Assembly (NCBI RefSeq): GCF_001484965.1
Contig: NZ_KQ947394.1
Span: forward strand, 233,849 to 297,848
Reading direction: 5' to 3'
Origin: Shouchella shacheensis
Lineage (GTDB): Bacteria > Bacillota > Bacilli > Bacillales > Bacillaceae_D
DNA length: 64,000 nt
Below the pieces are notes generated by a model. That model was not told where the DNA came from. It did no database searches and was given only the letters and a program-made list of their open reading frames with translations. Below are positions 26,351 to 35,871 of this stretch, piece by piece; positions within the stretch are counted from its first letter, which is position 1; the number at the start of each line of letters is the position of its first letter. The translations under genes were made by a program, and so were the position numbers.

Positions 26351-26818
26351 CTATTGGCCTTCCTTTTCCATAAACACAAACACCGTTTCCTCCCGCTCCA
26401 GTTTCTCGGTTTTGTACTCCTGGTAACCCAAGCTCTCATAGAACGCGATGTTTTTGCTGCTTTCGCTTCCCGTGAAAAGTTCAAAGCGGACGCCTTCAAA
26501 CATTCCTTCAATCGCATGCATCAGTTTTCGCCCAATGCCACTGTTCCGCTTGTCTGGATGGACCATTAGCTTTCCCACATAGCAGGTGTCTCCCTCCTGT
26601 CTGGCACGAACCGACCCGACGATAACGCCCTCTTCGACGTATTTTAAAACGAGATGTTCACGGAAGGCTTGCTTCATCGATTCCAAGCTCTCATGAAGCG
26701 GCTGGATCGTAAAATCATTGTAGATCTCCGCCTCACTGACATACGCCTTTTTCTGCAGGCTCAGGATCGCTTCGGCATCTGCTAGATTTGCTTGTTCAAT
26801 GGAATTCAATGTCTTCAC
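26351..26818 (-). CDS. GNAT family N-acetyltransferase
   Basis: 155 residues, complete GNAT fold: N-terminal helix pair, central strands ending CYVGKLMVHPDKRNSGIGRKLMHAIEG with the R/Q-x-x-G-x-G/A acetyl-CoA loop (RNSGIG), and SSKNIAFYESLGYQEYKTE near the C-terminus. Acceptor unknown. Confidence 0.82.
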   Translation of the reverse strand: MKTLNSIEQANLADAEAILSLQKKAYVSEAEIYNDFTIQPLHESLESMKQAFREHLVLKYVEEGVIVGSVRARQEGDTCYVGKLMVHPDKRNSGIGRKLMHAIEGMFEGVRFELFTGSESSKNIAFYESLGYQEYKTEKLEREETVFVFMEKEGQ

Positions 26819-27028
26819 TCCCTGCTCTTTAAAAAGGGTGCTCTCTCTTTGCTTCCCCTTTGTCTATGCTAGTAGTTTGCGAGAGAACGCAAGCGTTGGC
26901 TCACACTCATTTTATCGCTTGTTCTTAACTCACTCAAATGATTGCATTGCAAGGATTCTCCCTGGTTGCAGGTGGTTTTTTCATATTGGCAGGTACCCTC
27001 CCTTGAAGGGCTAACTACCACCAATTGA
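26819..27028. other. intergenic, nothing recognised
   Basis: Gap upstream of the acetyltransferase gene; no gene or regulatory element assigned. Confidence 0.3.
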
Positions 27029-27057
27029 AAGATCCTCCCCATTTCAGGAGAGGATCT
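27029..27057 (-). terminator. probable terminator of the nucleoside operon
   Basis: 8-bp stem agatcctc / gaggatct after the nupC stop, with a short T-run on the minus strand. Confidence 0.55.
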
Positions 27058-27073
27058 ACCACGTTGGACAAAC

Positions 27074-28303
27074 TTACCCGACAAGCATCCCTGCAATCGC
27101 GGCGTTCATCAAGTTAACAAGTGTAGCCGCAAGGAGTGCTTTTGGTCCGTATTTAGCAATAAACGGGCGTCTTTCTGGCGCCAGTCCACCTAGCCCTCCA
27201 AGCAAAATCGCAATGGAACTAAGGTTGGCAAAGCCACAAAGGGCAAAACTCGCGATTACCTCCGTTCTCGGCGATACATTCCCCAGGTCGATCGCTTCTG
27301 ATAAGGCGGCGAAACCAACAAATTCATTGACGATTGTCTTTTGACCGATGAAGGAACCTGCCATTACGGCTTCTTGCCACGGGACCCCGACGAGAAAAGC
27401 TAGGGGAGCGAACACATAACCAAGCATCATCTCAAGCGAAAGATCCCCTACTCCCATCAGACCACCCAAAAAGCCAAGGAAAAGGTTCACAAGCGCAATC
27501 AGTGAGATAAACGCAATCAGCATCGCGCCCACGTTCGCCGCCAGCTTCAACCCATCGGTCGTCCCCTTCGAAGCAGCATCAATGAAATTTGCAGCGCTTT
27601 TGTCGCGTTCAAGACTGATTTCATTCCTCGTTTCGCTAAGTTCTGTCTCAGGCATCATAATTTTGGCCATAAGCAGTCCAGCAGGTGCGGACATGAAGCT
27701 AGCGGCAATCAAATAGTCAAGCGGGATCCCCATTGCTGCGATTCCGACCATCACCGAACCCGCGACCGTTGACATCCCACCAACCATAATCGCAAACATC
27801 TCGGAAGCAGTCATGTTTTTAATATAGGGCTTGATGGCCAGAGGCGCCTCCGTCATGCCAACGAAAATGTTCGCGCTAGCACCAATCGATTCGACTTTGC
27901 TTGTTTTGAGTACTTTGGAAATACCGCCGCCAAGAAATCGAACAACCAACTGCATAATGCCAAAATGATATAGAATGCTAATAAGGGCAGAGAAGAAAAT
28001 GATGACTGGCAACACTTCAAAAGCAAAAACAGAAACAATGCCTTCCGCCTGATACACCCCGCCAAACAAGAAATCAATTCCTGCAGAGGAAGTGCCGATC
28101 GCCTGAGACACCACGCCTGTCACAAACTCGAGCGTCGCTTGGCCCCATGTTGTATAAAGCACAAGAACCGCAAACAGGAACTGCAAGGCAAATGCCCCAA
28201 CCACCGTACGCACACGAATCGCTTTTCGGTTACTCGAAAAAAGCACGGCGATCCCAAGCAAAACAATAATCGCGATGAAACCCCAAAGAAAATCCATGTT
28301 CAT
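27074..28303 (-). CDS. nupC: concentrative nucleoside transporter (NupC/CNT family)
   Basis: 409 residues, eight or more TM helices. The three CNT modules are seen: the N-terminal domain, a central gate region (FALCGFANLSSIAILLGGLGGLAP near residue 345) and the core motif EAPLAIKPYIKNMTASEMFAIMVGGMSTVAGSVMV around residues 155-190. It imports nucleosides with H+ or Na+. It lies four bases after a nucleoside hydrolase stop, as last gene of a three-gene operon, and so supplies its enzymes. Confidence 0.9.
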   Translation of the reverse strand: MNMDFLWGFIAIIVLLGIAVLFSSNRKAIRVRTVVGAFALQFLFAVLVLYTTWGQATLEFVTGVVSQAIGTSSAGIDFLFGGVYQAEGIVSVFAFEVLPVIIFFSALISILYHFGIMQLVVRFLGGGISKVLKTSKVESIGASANIFVGMTEAPLAIKPYIKNMTASEMFAIMVGGMSTVAGSVMVGIAAMGIPLDYLIAASFMSAPAGLLMAKIMMPETELSETRNEISLERDKSAANFIDAASKGTTDGLKLAANVGAMLIAFISLIALVNLFLGFLGGLMGVGDLSLEMMLGYVFAPLAFLVGVPWQEAVMAGSFIGQKTIVNEFVGFAALSEAIDLGNVSPRTEVIASFALCGFANLSSIAILLGGLGGLAPERRPFIAKYGPKALLAATLVNLMNAAIAGMLVG

Positions 28304-28307
28304 CCCC

Positions 28308-29252
28308 CTACGTAATATTCTTTAACGCGTTCAGTAACGTATCTTTAAATAAGCGTACATCGACCATTTCACAGACGTGGACGTTGGGCTCTTTTCCAAG
28401 ACGCCCGTTCACATCCACGAGGCTATACCCGCGGGTCAGCTCGCCTTTCGTTTCAACATCCACATAATAGCGATGAGAATCGGTCATAATCTTAGGGTTT
28501 CCGGCAATCGCCACAAGGAGCGAATCCGGATGCGTGGTTCCTGGCAAACGATGGACATCGGTGTTAAACTGCTCAACGACTTTGTTGATGTCCGTAAAAA
28601 ACGTTGCCCCCTTTGTGCCAAGCTCGCGTACCTGTCGGTGGTCCTCTTCCGTCATGACCGAATAACGCGTCGCCATTTCCCAACCGACCATTGTAATCGG
28701 AAGGCCTGCATGCATGACAATTTTTGCGGCTTCTGGGTCAACGAGAAAGTTGAATTCTGCCGCTGGCGTCACATTGCCAAGAGCATTATTCGTGCCACCC
28801 ATGATGTAGAGGTGCTCAATTTTCTTAACAATTGATGGGTCCTTCAGAAGAGCCATCGCAATGTTCGTCAGTGGCGCGATCGCTAGAAGCGTCAGCTCCC
28901 CCGGATGCTTGTGGGCTTGTTCAATAATGAAATCGACCGCATGCTTGTCCTCTTCCGCGCGCTGAACAGCTTTCGGAAAATAGGCATTGCCCATTCCGTC
29001 ATCGCCATGCACTTCTTCCACCGTTTGATGGTCTCCCATCATTGCTTGGGCGTGGCCTTTGTACACAGGGACCTTCCCTGAGACACCCGCGATTTCTAAT
29101 GTATAGAGCGCATTTTCAACCTGCTGCTCAAACTGGACGTTGCCCCCTGCAATCGTGAGCCCCAGCAGCTCAAGTTCCGGGCTGTCGAGCACCGTTAAGA
29201 TCGCAAGCGTATCATCGCCAGCCGTATCTGTGTCCAGTATCACCTTTTTCAT
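28308..29252 (-). CDS. nucleoside hydrolase (IunH family)
   Basis: 314 residues. The N-terminal calcium and ribose site is DTDTAGDD (residues 7-14), the family signature. It has a typical GTNNALGNVTPAAEFNFLVDPEAA segment (about residue 160) and a conserved His (DVHRLPGTTHPDS). It splits the N-glycosidic bond of imported nucleosides to base and ribose in the cytoplasm. Middle gene of the operon with a second hydrolase and nupC. Confidence 0.9.
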   Translation of the reverse strand: MKKVILDTDTAGDDTLAILTVLDSPELELLGLTIAGGNVQFEQQVENALYTLEIAGVSGKVPVYKGHAQAMMGDHQTVEEVHGDDGMGNAYFPKAVQRAEEDKHAVDFIIEQAHKHPGELTLLAIAPLTNIAMALLKDPSIVKKIEHLYIMGGTNNALGNVTPAAEFNFLVDPEAAKIVMHAGLPITMVGWEMATRYSVMTEEDHRQVRELGTKGATFFTDINKVVEQFNTDVHRLPGTTHPDSLLVAIAGNPKIMTDSHRYYVDVETKGELTRGYSLVDVNGRLGKEPNVHVCEMVDVRLFKDTLLNALKNIT

Positions 29253-29264
29253 TGGATCGCCTCC

Positions 29265-30191
29265 CTATTTCAACAGCTCAATCATGTAGCGAAAAAAGGC
29301 ATCTGCATCGACGCTGTCCACGTAATGAACCGAACGGGCAGTTGGACTTTTTTCGATTCGTCCCTGACTCGCGCCTTCTGTATGCACAATGCAGGTTACT
29401 TCTTTTTCTGTCGCAAACGACGGCTTGCCTGCCATGGCCGCTGTGAAGACATCCCATAAATAATAGGTGGAATTCGTTTCCGAGAATACCAGCGGCGGTA
29501 CCGATGCGTAGCATTGCCCGAGAAAATCAATCTTTTCATGGTTTCGAAGCTTCGCCCACTCCTTGCGTCTCGCATTCGTAAGCGGCAGCTCATCGGTGCT
29601 CTCAAGAGAAACGAGAAGAATATCAAGGCTGCTTTTCCAGACACGATCCGTAGACACAGGGTCCCAGAAAGCATTCCATTCAGCCGTACTGTCGTGATGC
29701 GGTTCCTGCACATTGCCTTTTTCTTTAAAGGTTCCACCCATCCAGTACAATCGTTCAATCTTGTCCTCAATCGTTGGATCGCGGTCCAATGCTCGCGCCA
29801 AATCGGTGAGCGGACCCGTGAAAACGAGCGTCACAGGTTCACTGGCCTCATGGATCTTGCGAATCATATGCTTATGCGCAGGCTCATCGACAACTAACGA
29901 CGGCTGATCGTCGGTTTCATTTAAGACCGGCAGCGCATCAACATAATACGGATGCAGCCTCCATTCAGAAGGAAACGGATTCACACCTCTGGAGGTGGAC
30001 GCAGCCACTTCAACAGGCTCCTTGCCAAATACATTCACAATCTTCTCTGTAGCGGAGACCGCAGGCTCCAAATAGGAGTCTGCCGGAATGACTGAGATCC
30101 CCAGCAAGTGAACCGTTTCCATTTGTGTCAGCAACAGAACCGATACGAGGTCATCGACACCGCCGTCATGGTTGAAATAGACGGGTTTCAT
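29265..30191 (-). CDS. nucleoside hydrolase, second type
   Basis: 308 residues of the same fold as the neighbour but of a different branch. The calcium-site motif is NHDGGVDD in place of DxDPGxDD, so the first Asp is Asn; the remaining ligands are kept. It has WMGGTFKEKGNV...DSTAEWNAFWDPVSTDRV in the ribose/base pocket. Likely a hydrolase for a different set of purine or pyrimidine nucleosides. First gene of the operon. Confidence 0.85.
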   Translation of the reverse strand: MKPVYFNHDGGVDDLVSVLLLTQMETVHLLGISVIPADSYLEPAVSATEKIVNVFGKEPVEVAASTSRGVNPFPSEWRLHPYYVDALPVLNETDDQPSLVVDEPAHKHMIRKIHEASEPVTLVFTGPLTDLARALDRDPTIEDKIERLYWMGGTFKEKGNVQEPHHDSTAEWNAFWDPVSTDRVWKSSLDILLVSLESTDELPLTNARRKEWAKLRNHEKIDFLGQCYASVPPLVFSETNSTYYLWDVFTAAMAGKPSFATEKEVTCIVHTEGASQGRIEKSPTARSVHYVDSVDADAFFRYMIELLK

Positions 30192-30501
30192 TTCCTATCC
30201 CCTTTCCAGTGGACGAACGCCTCTTTGCTCAGGAGGAAGATTCTCGTTCGCTAGCACATTCGTCCATTTTCGATAAAATCCGTGGAAAACTGCACAACCG
30301 ACAACTTCCCTTATTGTATCTTTTATTTTAGGATAATACACCCCTTTATCGGATCAAATTTAAAAAGAAAATAGAGGAACATCATTCCGACAGGATACGC
30401 GAAAATCCCGAGGATTCTCTCCTCCCAACAAGCAAAAGGAATTCAACTTGTACTATAAGAATAGACAAGTTCAAGCCTAGTAGGGCCTTGCCTAAAAAGA
30501 T
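30192..30501. other. promoter region of the nucleoside operon
   Basis: About 310 bp upstream of the first hydrolase. AT-rich; the RBS is AAAGGGGAT. No purine riboswitch or clear palindrome was recognised. Confidence 0.35.
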
Positions 30502-30546
30502 GAGGCTATCCCGTCAAGTCACAAAATGACTGAGGAATAGCCTCCT
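30502..30546 (-). terminator. terminator of the alpha/beta hydrolase gene
   Basis: 8-bp stem gaggctat / atagcctc with a long loop, T-rich after it on the minus strand. Confidence 0.6.
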
Positions 30547-30552
30547 TTTCAA

Positions 30553-31434
30553 TCACCCACTCTGCCGCATGGACGACGAACAGCTTTTCAAAAAATCGAT
30601 CGTTTCTTTTGTATTCTCTTCTGATCCTTCTCCAAGACAAAGCACATGTCCCCACGTATTGGAGAGCACGAGTTTCGATTGTTGGATGTGCTTATTGGCA
30701 TGATTGGCATGTTCCGTCGACACCACTGCGTCGTTGGTGCTATGAATAATAAGCGTTGGCGAAGCGATGCTTTCAAGGTCCGCTAACGCAATTTGATTGG
30801 TTTGATATAAATCGATTAAAAAGCCATGCTTGGAACGTTGAATCTCCATCATCTTCCGAAACAAATACCAGTCTCTCGCAAGCATGCGTCCCTTAATTTT
30901 GGAATAAGGCATCGTGCTGTAGCTTGGTGCGATTTTTTTAAACGCATAATCGGGATTCACACTCGTCAAAAGCGCCATGCTTTTCCAAAAGGCTTTTTCA
31001 ATAAATGGACGATACAAGAGTTTCCCCGTTTTATACTCTTTATCATCTGGGGTTAGCCACGTCTTCGTCACAGCGCCTTGCAGCGTTAGTGATTTCACCC
31101 GCTCTGGGTAATGACTGGCCAGGTAAATCCCAGACGGTCCGCCTGTCGAAACAGCGATTACATGCGCTGACTCCACGCCTAACTCATTCAGTAGCTCCAC
31201 GTAGAAGCTACAAGCTTTCGCAAGACTTTTTCCAATTTCCTTCGATGTTTCTCCGTACCCTGCCCGAGACGGGGCAATGATCGAGAACCCTTGATCCACC
31301 AGCTCTTGAAATCCGAGCTGTTCATGACAGTTCGAGTGATCGCCGTGCAAGTAGAGAATCGGCTCGCCGACGCCCGTAATTGAATATTCCACTTTATTGT
31401 CTTGGTACGCAAAAGAAGCAATGCCTCTCTCCAT
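30553..31434 (-). CDS. alpha/beta hydrolase
   Basis: 293 residues, standard alpha/beta hydrolase fold. Oxyanion motif LYLHGDHSN (about residue 28); nucleophile elbow VIAVSTGGPSG (Ser about residue 95, A-x-S-x-G instead of G-x-S-x-G); acid in IIHSTNDAVV; His in TWGHVLCLG. It could be an esterase or a C-C hydrolase; substrate unknown. Divergent from the aconitase gene. Confidence 0.82.
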   Translation of the reverse strand: MERGIASFAYQDNKVEYSITGVGEPILYLHGDHSNCHEQLGFQELVDQGFSIIAPSRAGYGETSKEIGKSLAKACSFYVELLNELGVESAHVIAVSTGGPSGIYLASHYPERVKSLTLQGAVTKTWLTPDDKEYKTGKLLYRPFIEKAFWKSMALLTSVNPDYAFKKIAPSYSTMPYSKIKGRMLARDWYLFRKMMEIQRSKHGFLIDLYQTNQIALADLESIASPTLIIHSTNDAVVSTEHANHANKHIQQSKLVLSNTWGHVLCLGEGSEENTKETIDFLKSCSSSMRQSG

Positions 31435-31738
31435 TTGTCACAACCCCCACTTCATTTTCTATCTTTTTTAGGCCTTCCAAAAAAAGAAACATGGCAACGC
31501 AAGCATCACCAATGTTCATCATTTTTAACGTCTGTTCTTAAATTCAAATTGAATGTTACTCCTCCCCAATTTGAATGTCAACACTCTTTTTGCGCTTTTT
31601 TTCGCCCTTGTCCAACCGATTTTGTCGAACCTTCCGTCGTTTTGTCGTATATTTTTTCAGCCGTCCACCAAACTAAGGAGCAGCTATATAAATCGACGTT
31701 GCCAAGGAAGGACTTTACTTTATGTGGGGGTGAATTAA
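31435..31738. promoter_or_regulatory. divergent promoter region with a perfect inverted repeat
   Basis: Holds a 10-bp perfect inverted repeat (ATTCAAATTG / CAATTTGAAT, arms at 31542-31551 and 31567-31576) spaced 15 bp. The centres of the arms are 25 bp apart, so it might bind a dimer. The aconitase has a strong GGGGGTGA site. Confidence 0.4.
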
Positions 31739-33676
31739 ATGCCATACAATGTCTCTCAGAAACTCATTAAAGACCATTTAGTCTCAGGCGAGATGACGCC
31801 TGGGAAAGAGATCGGATTAAAAATTGATCAAACCCTGACCCAGGACGCCACAGGCACCATGGTTATGCTTGAACTTGAAGCGATGAAGCTGGACCGTGCC
31901 AAAACAGAGGCGTCGGCCCAGTACGTGGACCACAACATCATTCAAGAGGACAGCAAGAATCCCGATGACCACTTATTTTTACAAAGTGCAACAAGGAAAT
32001 TTGGGCTGTACTATAGTCGTCCCGGGAACGGGGTGAGCCACCCGGTTCATATGCAGCGTTTAGCGAAGCCGGGAAAGACATTGCTGGGTTCAGATAGTCA
32101 CACCTGTGCCAATGGGTGTATGGGCATGCTCGCGATGGGGGCTGGAGGCATTGATGTCGCCATGGCCATTGCTGGAGAACCGTTTCACGTGAAAATGCCC
32201 GAGATTTGGGGAATCAAACTAACCGGAGAGCTCCCTGATTGGGTAAGTGCCAAAGACGTGATCTTTGAATTGCTTCGTCGCTATGATGTGAAAGGCGGTG
32301 TTGGCAAAATCATGGAATACTACGGACCTGGCCTCAGAAACTTAAATGCCATGGACCGGCATGTGATTGCCAACATGGGCGCAGAACTTGGAGCGACCGG
32401 GACCGTTTTTCCGTCAGACGAAGAGGTCCGTACATTTTTAAAAAGCCAACATAGAGAGGAAGACTGGACAGAACTGCTCGCAGACGAAGGGGCTAGCTAT
32501 GATTTGCATGAAGAAATCAACCTTTCTGAACTGGAACCGCTCATTGCGAAACCGTCGAGCCCTGGAAATGTCGTTCCTGTTAAAGAAGTCGCCGGAGAAG
32601 CAATCTATCAATCCTATGTCGGCTCCTCGGCCAACCCAGGCTACCGCGACTTTGCGATCACGGCTGAAATCGTCAAAGGCAAAAAGATTGCCAACGGAAT
32701 TTCGTTTGACATCAACCCTACGTCAAGGCAAATGCTGACCGATCTTGTCGACGATGGTCACATTGGAAGTCTGATTTCCGCTGGGGCCCGTTTGCACCAA
32801 GCTGGCTGTAACGGCTGTATCGGTATGGGACAAGCACCGGCTTCCAGCCGCAATAGCTTGCGAACCACCCCGCGTAATTTCCCCGGGCGATCAGGGACGC
32901 GGGAAGATAGCGTCTTTCTCTGCAGTCCCGAAACCGCCGCTGCTTCCGCATTAACAGGGAAGATTACGGACCCGAGGATGCTGGATATGGACTATCCAAA
33001 TGTGAAAGAACCTGACCATCCAACCGTTGACGATACGATGCTCGATCCCCCTCTTCCTCTGGAAGACGCTCGAAAGGTCGAACTGGTCAAAGGACCAAAT
33101 ATCGCCTCGATTCCAGAAATGGACGCCCTTCCGGATGAATTCGACCTCCCTGTGTTATTAAAAATGGGGGACAATATTTCAACGGATGAAATCCTTGCCG
33201 GCGGTGCCCGGGTGCTTCCCTACCGAAGCAATCTCCCAAAAATCAGCACCTTTTGCTTTGAAATCATCGACGAAACGTACAATGATCGAGCGATGCAAGC
33301 AGGAGGACATGCCGTTGTTGGCGGCTACAATTATGGTCAAGGGTCTAGCCGAGAACACGCCGCTCTCGCCCCAAGGTATCTTGGCTTACGTGTGGCTTTG
33401 GTGAAAGATTTTGCCCGCATTCATTGGCAAAACCTCGTGAACTTTGGCGTGCTTCCACTCACCTTCAGTGATGAGTCAGACTACCATCAATTGGAAGAAG
33501 GAGATGTTCTTGAACTGCGCAACGTAAGAACACAGCTCCCACAAGGAAAGGAATTCAGCATTGCTATAAAGGGAAAACAGAAGACGATCAACGTCACCCA
33601 CGCCCTGTCCGATCGTCAGGTGGACATGATGTTAAAAGGCGGACTGATCAACTGGGTGAAAGACCGGCAATCATAA
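31739..33676 (+). CDS. aconitate hydratase, Aquifex/archaeal-type
   Basis: 645 residues, shorter than the ~900-residue CitB aconitase. Iron-sulfur Cys are in SDSHTCANGCMG (Cys123) and QAGCNGCIGMGQAP (Cys357 and Cys360). The active-site segment NFPGRSGT and the swivel-domain QGSSREHAALAP (near residue 540) are present. It should bind a [4Fe-4S] cluster and interconvert citrate and isocitrate, or a related dehydration such as methylcitrate. Its own small Cys-rich gene follows. Substrate cannot be fixed from sequence. Confidence 0.88.
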   Translation: MPYNVSQKLIKDHLVSGEMTPGKEIGLKIDQTLTQDATGTMVMLELEAMKLDRAKTEASAQYVDHNIIQEDSKNPDDHLFLQSATRKFGLYYSRPGNGVSHPVHMQRLAKPGKTLLGSDSHTCANGCMGMLAMGAGGIDVAMAIAGEPFHVKMPEIWGIKLTGELPDWVSAKDVIFELLRRYDVKGGVGKIMEYYGPGLRNLNAMDRHVIANMGAELGATGTVFPSDEEVRTFLKSQHREEDWTELLADEGASYDLHEEINLSELEPLIAKPSSPGNVVPVKEVAGEAIYQSYVGSSANPGYRDFAITAEIVKGKKIANGISFDINPTSRQMLTDLVDDGHIGSLISAGARLHQAGCNGCIGMGQAPASSRNSLRTTPRNFPGRSGTREDSVFLCSPETAAASALTGKITDPRMLDMDYPNVKEPDHPTVDDTMLDPPLPLEDARKVELVKGPNIASIPEMDALPDEFDLPVLLKMGDNISTDEILAGGARVLPYRSNLPKISTFCFEIIDETYNDRAMQAGGHAVVGGYNYGQGSSREHAALAPRYLGLRVALVKDFARIHWQNLVNFGVLPLTFSDESDYHQLEEGDVLELRNVRTQLPQGKEFSIAIKGKQKTINVTHALSDRQVDMMLKGGLINWVKDRQS

Positions 33677-33695
33677 ACGGGAAGGAGCGTAACGG

Positions 33696-33872
33696 ATGGC
33701 TGATACCAATCAGACGTGTAAAGCGTGCAACGGAACCGGCTTGTTAGCCGATGATGAAAACTGGCAGTACGGGTGCAGCGTATGTGGCGGGGACGGCATC
33801 CTTTCCCCAGGGGAGAGCACTGAACCCACCAAGCCATTTTCAGTAGATGAGAATAACCGCGTATTGGACTAA
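33696..33872 (+). CDS. small protein with two CxxC motifs (DnaJ-type zinc finger-like)
   Basis: 58 codons, too short to attract notice, starting at ATG 33696, 19 bases after the aconitase stop and behind AAGGAG. It has two CxxC-x-G-x-G motifs: CKACNGTG (residues 8-15) and CSVCGGDG (27-34), as in the DnaJ zinc-binding repeat. These would bind Zn, or possibly iron. Placed right behind the Fe-S enzyme, it may assist its assembly or redox state, or be part of its regulation. No family name could be assigned. Confidence 0.7.
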   Translation: MADTNQTCKACNGTGLLADDENWQYGCSVCGGDGILSPGESTEPTKPFSVDENNRVLD

Positions 33873-33907
33873 GCGCCTGGCAACGAAGCTCTTCTTTGAG
33901 ACAAAGT

Positions 33908-34672
33908 TCAGAGGGGAGCTGATTCACTAGAGGTGAAGGGCTTTCCTAGACAACCCCACTCCACATTACGACGAATCGTTGAATACGACGGTTTCAGGCG
34001 CCCCAGAGCCATGGAAAACACGCCAACCTCGCGTCGCTTTCTGATCAGCCGAATGAATTTTTCATACGCTTGCGACTCGTCATAGCGGAGCTCCTCTCTT
34101 AAAAGAGCGGCGGCTGCTTTTGTAGGGTTTGGTGTTGTATGGTTTTGTTTAACTAATGTGTCCGAAAGCCTGTCCGAAAGTCCGTCGGGCACTCTGGCCG
34201 GAACCCTATCCGAGACTCCGTCCATATCTTCGTCCGGCAAGCAATCAGTTGTTTTAACAGACGATTGATTACATAACGGGCGATTTGGTCTATCTAAATG
34301 GGTATCTTCTGAGTAATTTTCAGAAAGCTCGTTCGCTTCCTCTCTTAGAATTGTTGAGGAGTGATCTTGGTGTGATTTCGTGTAAACATCGTCAATAAGT
34401 AACGAGTGCATGCGGTACTCGGCGACTCTTTCTAAAGGATGGGTGACTTCGATATAGCCTTTTTCTACTAACTCTTGGCGAGCTTTAAAAACCTGATCCT
34501 CCGTGAGGCGTGACTTAACAGTAAGTACAGCAACGGCTACAGAAAATTGCTTCCTCCAACCTGTTGAGTTGCACACATCCATCAACACAAACCAAAGAAC
34601 GCTCGCTTTCGGGCTACAAGGATTGGTCTCCTGCTTTGTGTGGAATGCGTTCATTTCGGCTATGTAGTTCAT
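33908..34672 (-). CDS. phage/plasmid-type replication (DnaD-like) winged-helix protein
   Basis: 254 residues. Residues 1-100 look like the winged-helix N-terminal domain of phage replisome-organiser/DnaD-like proteins (ASVLWFVLMDVCN...LTEDQVFKARQELVEKGYIEV). A low-complexity linker with repeated (V/L)SDR(V/L) units (residues 150-172) follows. The C-terminal part is a helical segment. It stands alone between metabolic operons with no phage genes, so it looks like a horizontally gained relic or a domesticated gene. Function uncertain. Confidence 0.6.
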   Translation of the reverse strand: MNYIAEMNAFHTKQETNPCSPKASVLWFVLMDVCNSTGWRKQFSVAVAVLTVKSRLTEDQVFKARQELVEKGYIEVTHPLERVAEYRMHSLLIDDVYTKSHQDHSSTILREEANELSENYSEDTHLDRPNRPLCNQSSVKTTDCLPDEDMDGVSDRVPARVPDGLSDRLSDTLVKQNHTTPNPTKAAAALLREELRYDESQAYEKFIRLIRKRREVGVFSMALGRLKPSYSTIRRNVEWGCLGKPFTSSESAPL

Positions 34673-34998
34673 TCTTCTCCCTCCTCACCTCCAATTATGC
34701 GGTCAAAAGCTTTTCTACTGACCATTATATAAGTAGAACCAGGACTTCGGCAATAGTTTTAAAAATATTCCCAATAAATAAAAGCTGTTCTATTGCTGTA
34801 ATTAACTGCTCCCTATCTTTCATCTATCCATCTTCCTCAATGGAATGAATGCCCCCCACCTTGCTTTTTTGTACTAAACCACCAGAGAGCACCACACTGT
34901 TCCCCGAAGTAGTAGTGGGGCTCATTTTGCTGTGTGCACTCAACTCATTGCAGGGGGTGTCGACCACACCTCGTTGGGCTTCGAAATGAGCACAACAA
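34673..34998. other. intergenic region
   Basis: About 325 bp between the DnaD-like gene and the ABC operon terminator. No gene or repeat recognised. Confidence 0.3.
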
Positions 34999-35025
34999 GG
35001 CGCAGTTCCTATCGGTCACTGCGCC
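34999..35025 (-). terminator. terminator of the sugar ABC operon
   Basis: Perfect 8-bp stem ggcgcagt / actgcgcc downstream of the last permease gene; the T-run is short (TTGTTGT). Confidence 0.55.
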
Positions 35026-35037
35026 CCTCAAAAGCTA

Positions 35038-35859
35038 TTACTCCTTTACTGAACCTGATGTTAATCCGGAGACAATCCGCTTCTGGAAGAAGAGGACAAG
35101 AACTACGATTGGGATGGTGACAAGTACAGTAGCAGCAGAGATGTCCCCCCATGGCACGGAATACTGGCTCTGGTACATAGAAATACCGACCGGTACGGTG
35201 CGCCATACGTCATCACTGTTGATGGTCAATGCAAATAAGTATTCATTCCAAGCTGCGATGAATATTAGGATGCCGGTCGTGAAGATTCCTGGGGCAGCAA
35301 GCGGGAAAATGATTTTCCGGAACGTTTGGAATGGGCTTGCCCCGTCAAGCTTGGCTGATTCCTCTAGCTCAAATGGAATTTTCTTAAAAAAAGTGGCTAA
35401 AATCCATATCGCGAGTGGCAAACTGATTGTTATATATGGAATCACAAGACCAATATAACTGTTCCGCAGACCGAGGTCTGTGACCAAGTTAAAAATTGGG
35501 GAGATGATGGCGATCTGTGGAAACATGGATGATGCCAGCACAAGCCCGAGAATGAGTCCCTTCCCCTTAATCGGTAGCCTCGTTACGGCATAAGCTGTAA
35601 AGGACGCAAACGCTAGGGAGAGCACTGTTGTTAGCCCCGAGACGACGAAACTGTTCAGCATGTAGCGGAGCAATGGCCGATTCGTCAGTGCAGCTTCATA
35701 CGAAGCAAGGGTCGGGTTCGTGGTGAACCATCGGAAGGAGGAGAAGATCTCCCCGACAGGTTTGATAGACGTCAAGAATACCCAAATAAACGGGAACATG
35801 ACAAGAAATACAAAGATGGCCAAAAATATATAAAAACCTATTCCTGCTCGTTTATTCAT
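35038..35859 (-). CDS. sugar ABC transporter permease (MalG type)
   Basis: 273 residues, six TM helices with the cytoplasmic EAA loop ESAKLDGASPFQTFRKIIFPLAAPG (about residues 180-205) that docks the ATPase. Forms the membrane channel with the MalF-type protein just upstream. No ATPase gene lies nearby, so a shared MsmX-like ATPase is likely. Confidence 0.88.
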   Translation of the reverse strand: MNKRAGIGFYIFLAIFVFLVMFPFIWVFLTSIKPVGEIFSSFRWFTTNPTLASYEAALTNRPLLRYMLNSFVVSGLTTVLSLAFASFTAYAVTRLPIKGKGLILGLVLASSMFPQIAIISPIFNLVTDLGLRNSYIGLVIPYITISLPLAIWILATFFKKIPFELEESAKLDGASPFQTFRKIIFPLAAPGIFTTGILIFIAAWNEYLFALTINSDDVWRTVPVGISMYQSQYSVPWGDISAATVLVTIPIVVLVLFFQKRIVSGLTSGSVKE

Positions 35860-35871
35860 CTAGCTCCCTCC

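Noticed and set aside
30192..30501. Purine riboswitch before the nucleoside operon
   Set aside because: The conserved three-way-junction sequences could not be found.
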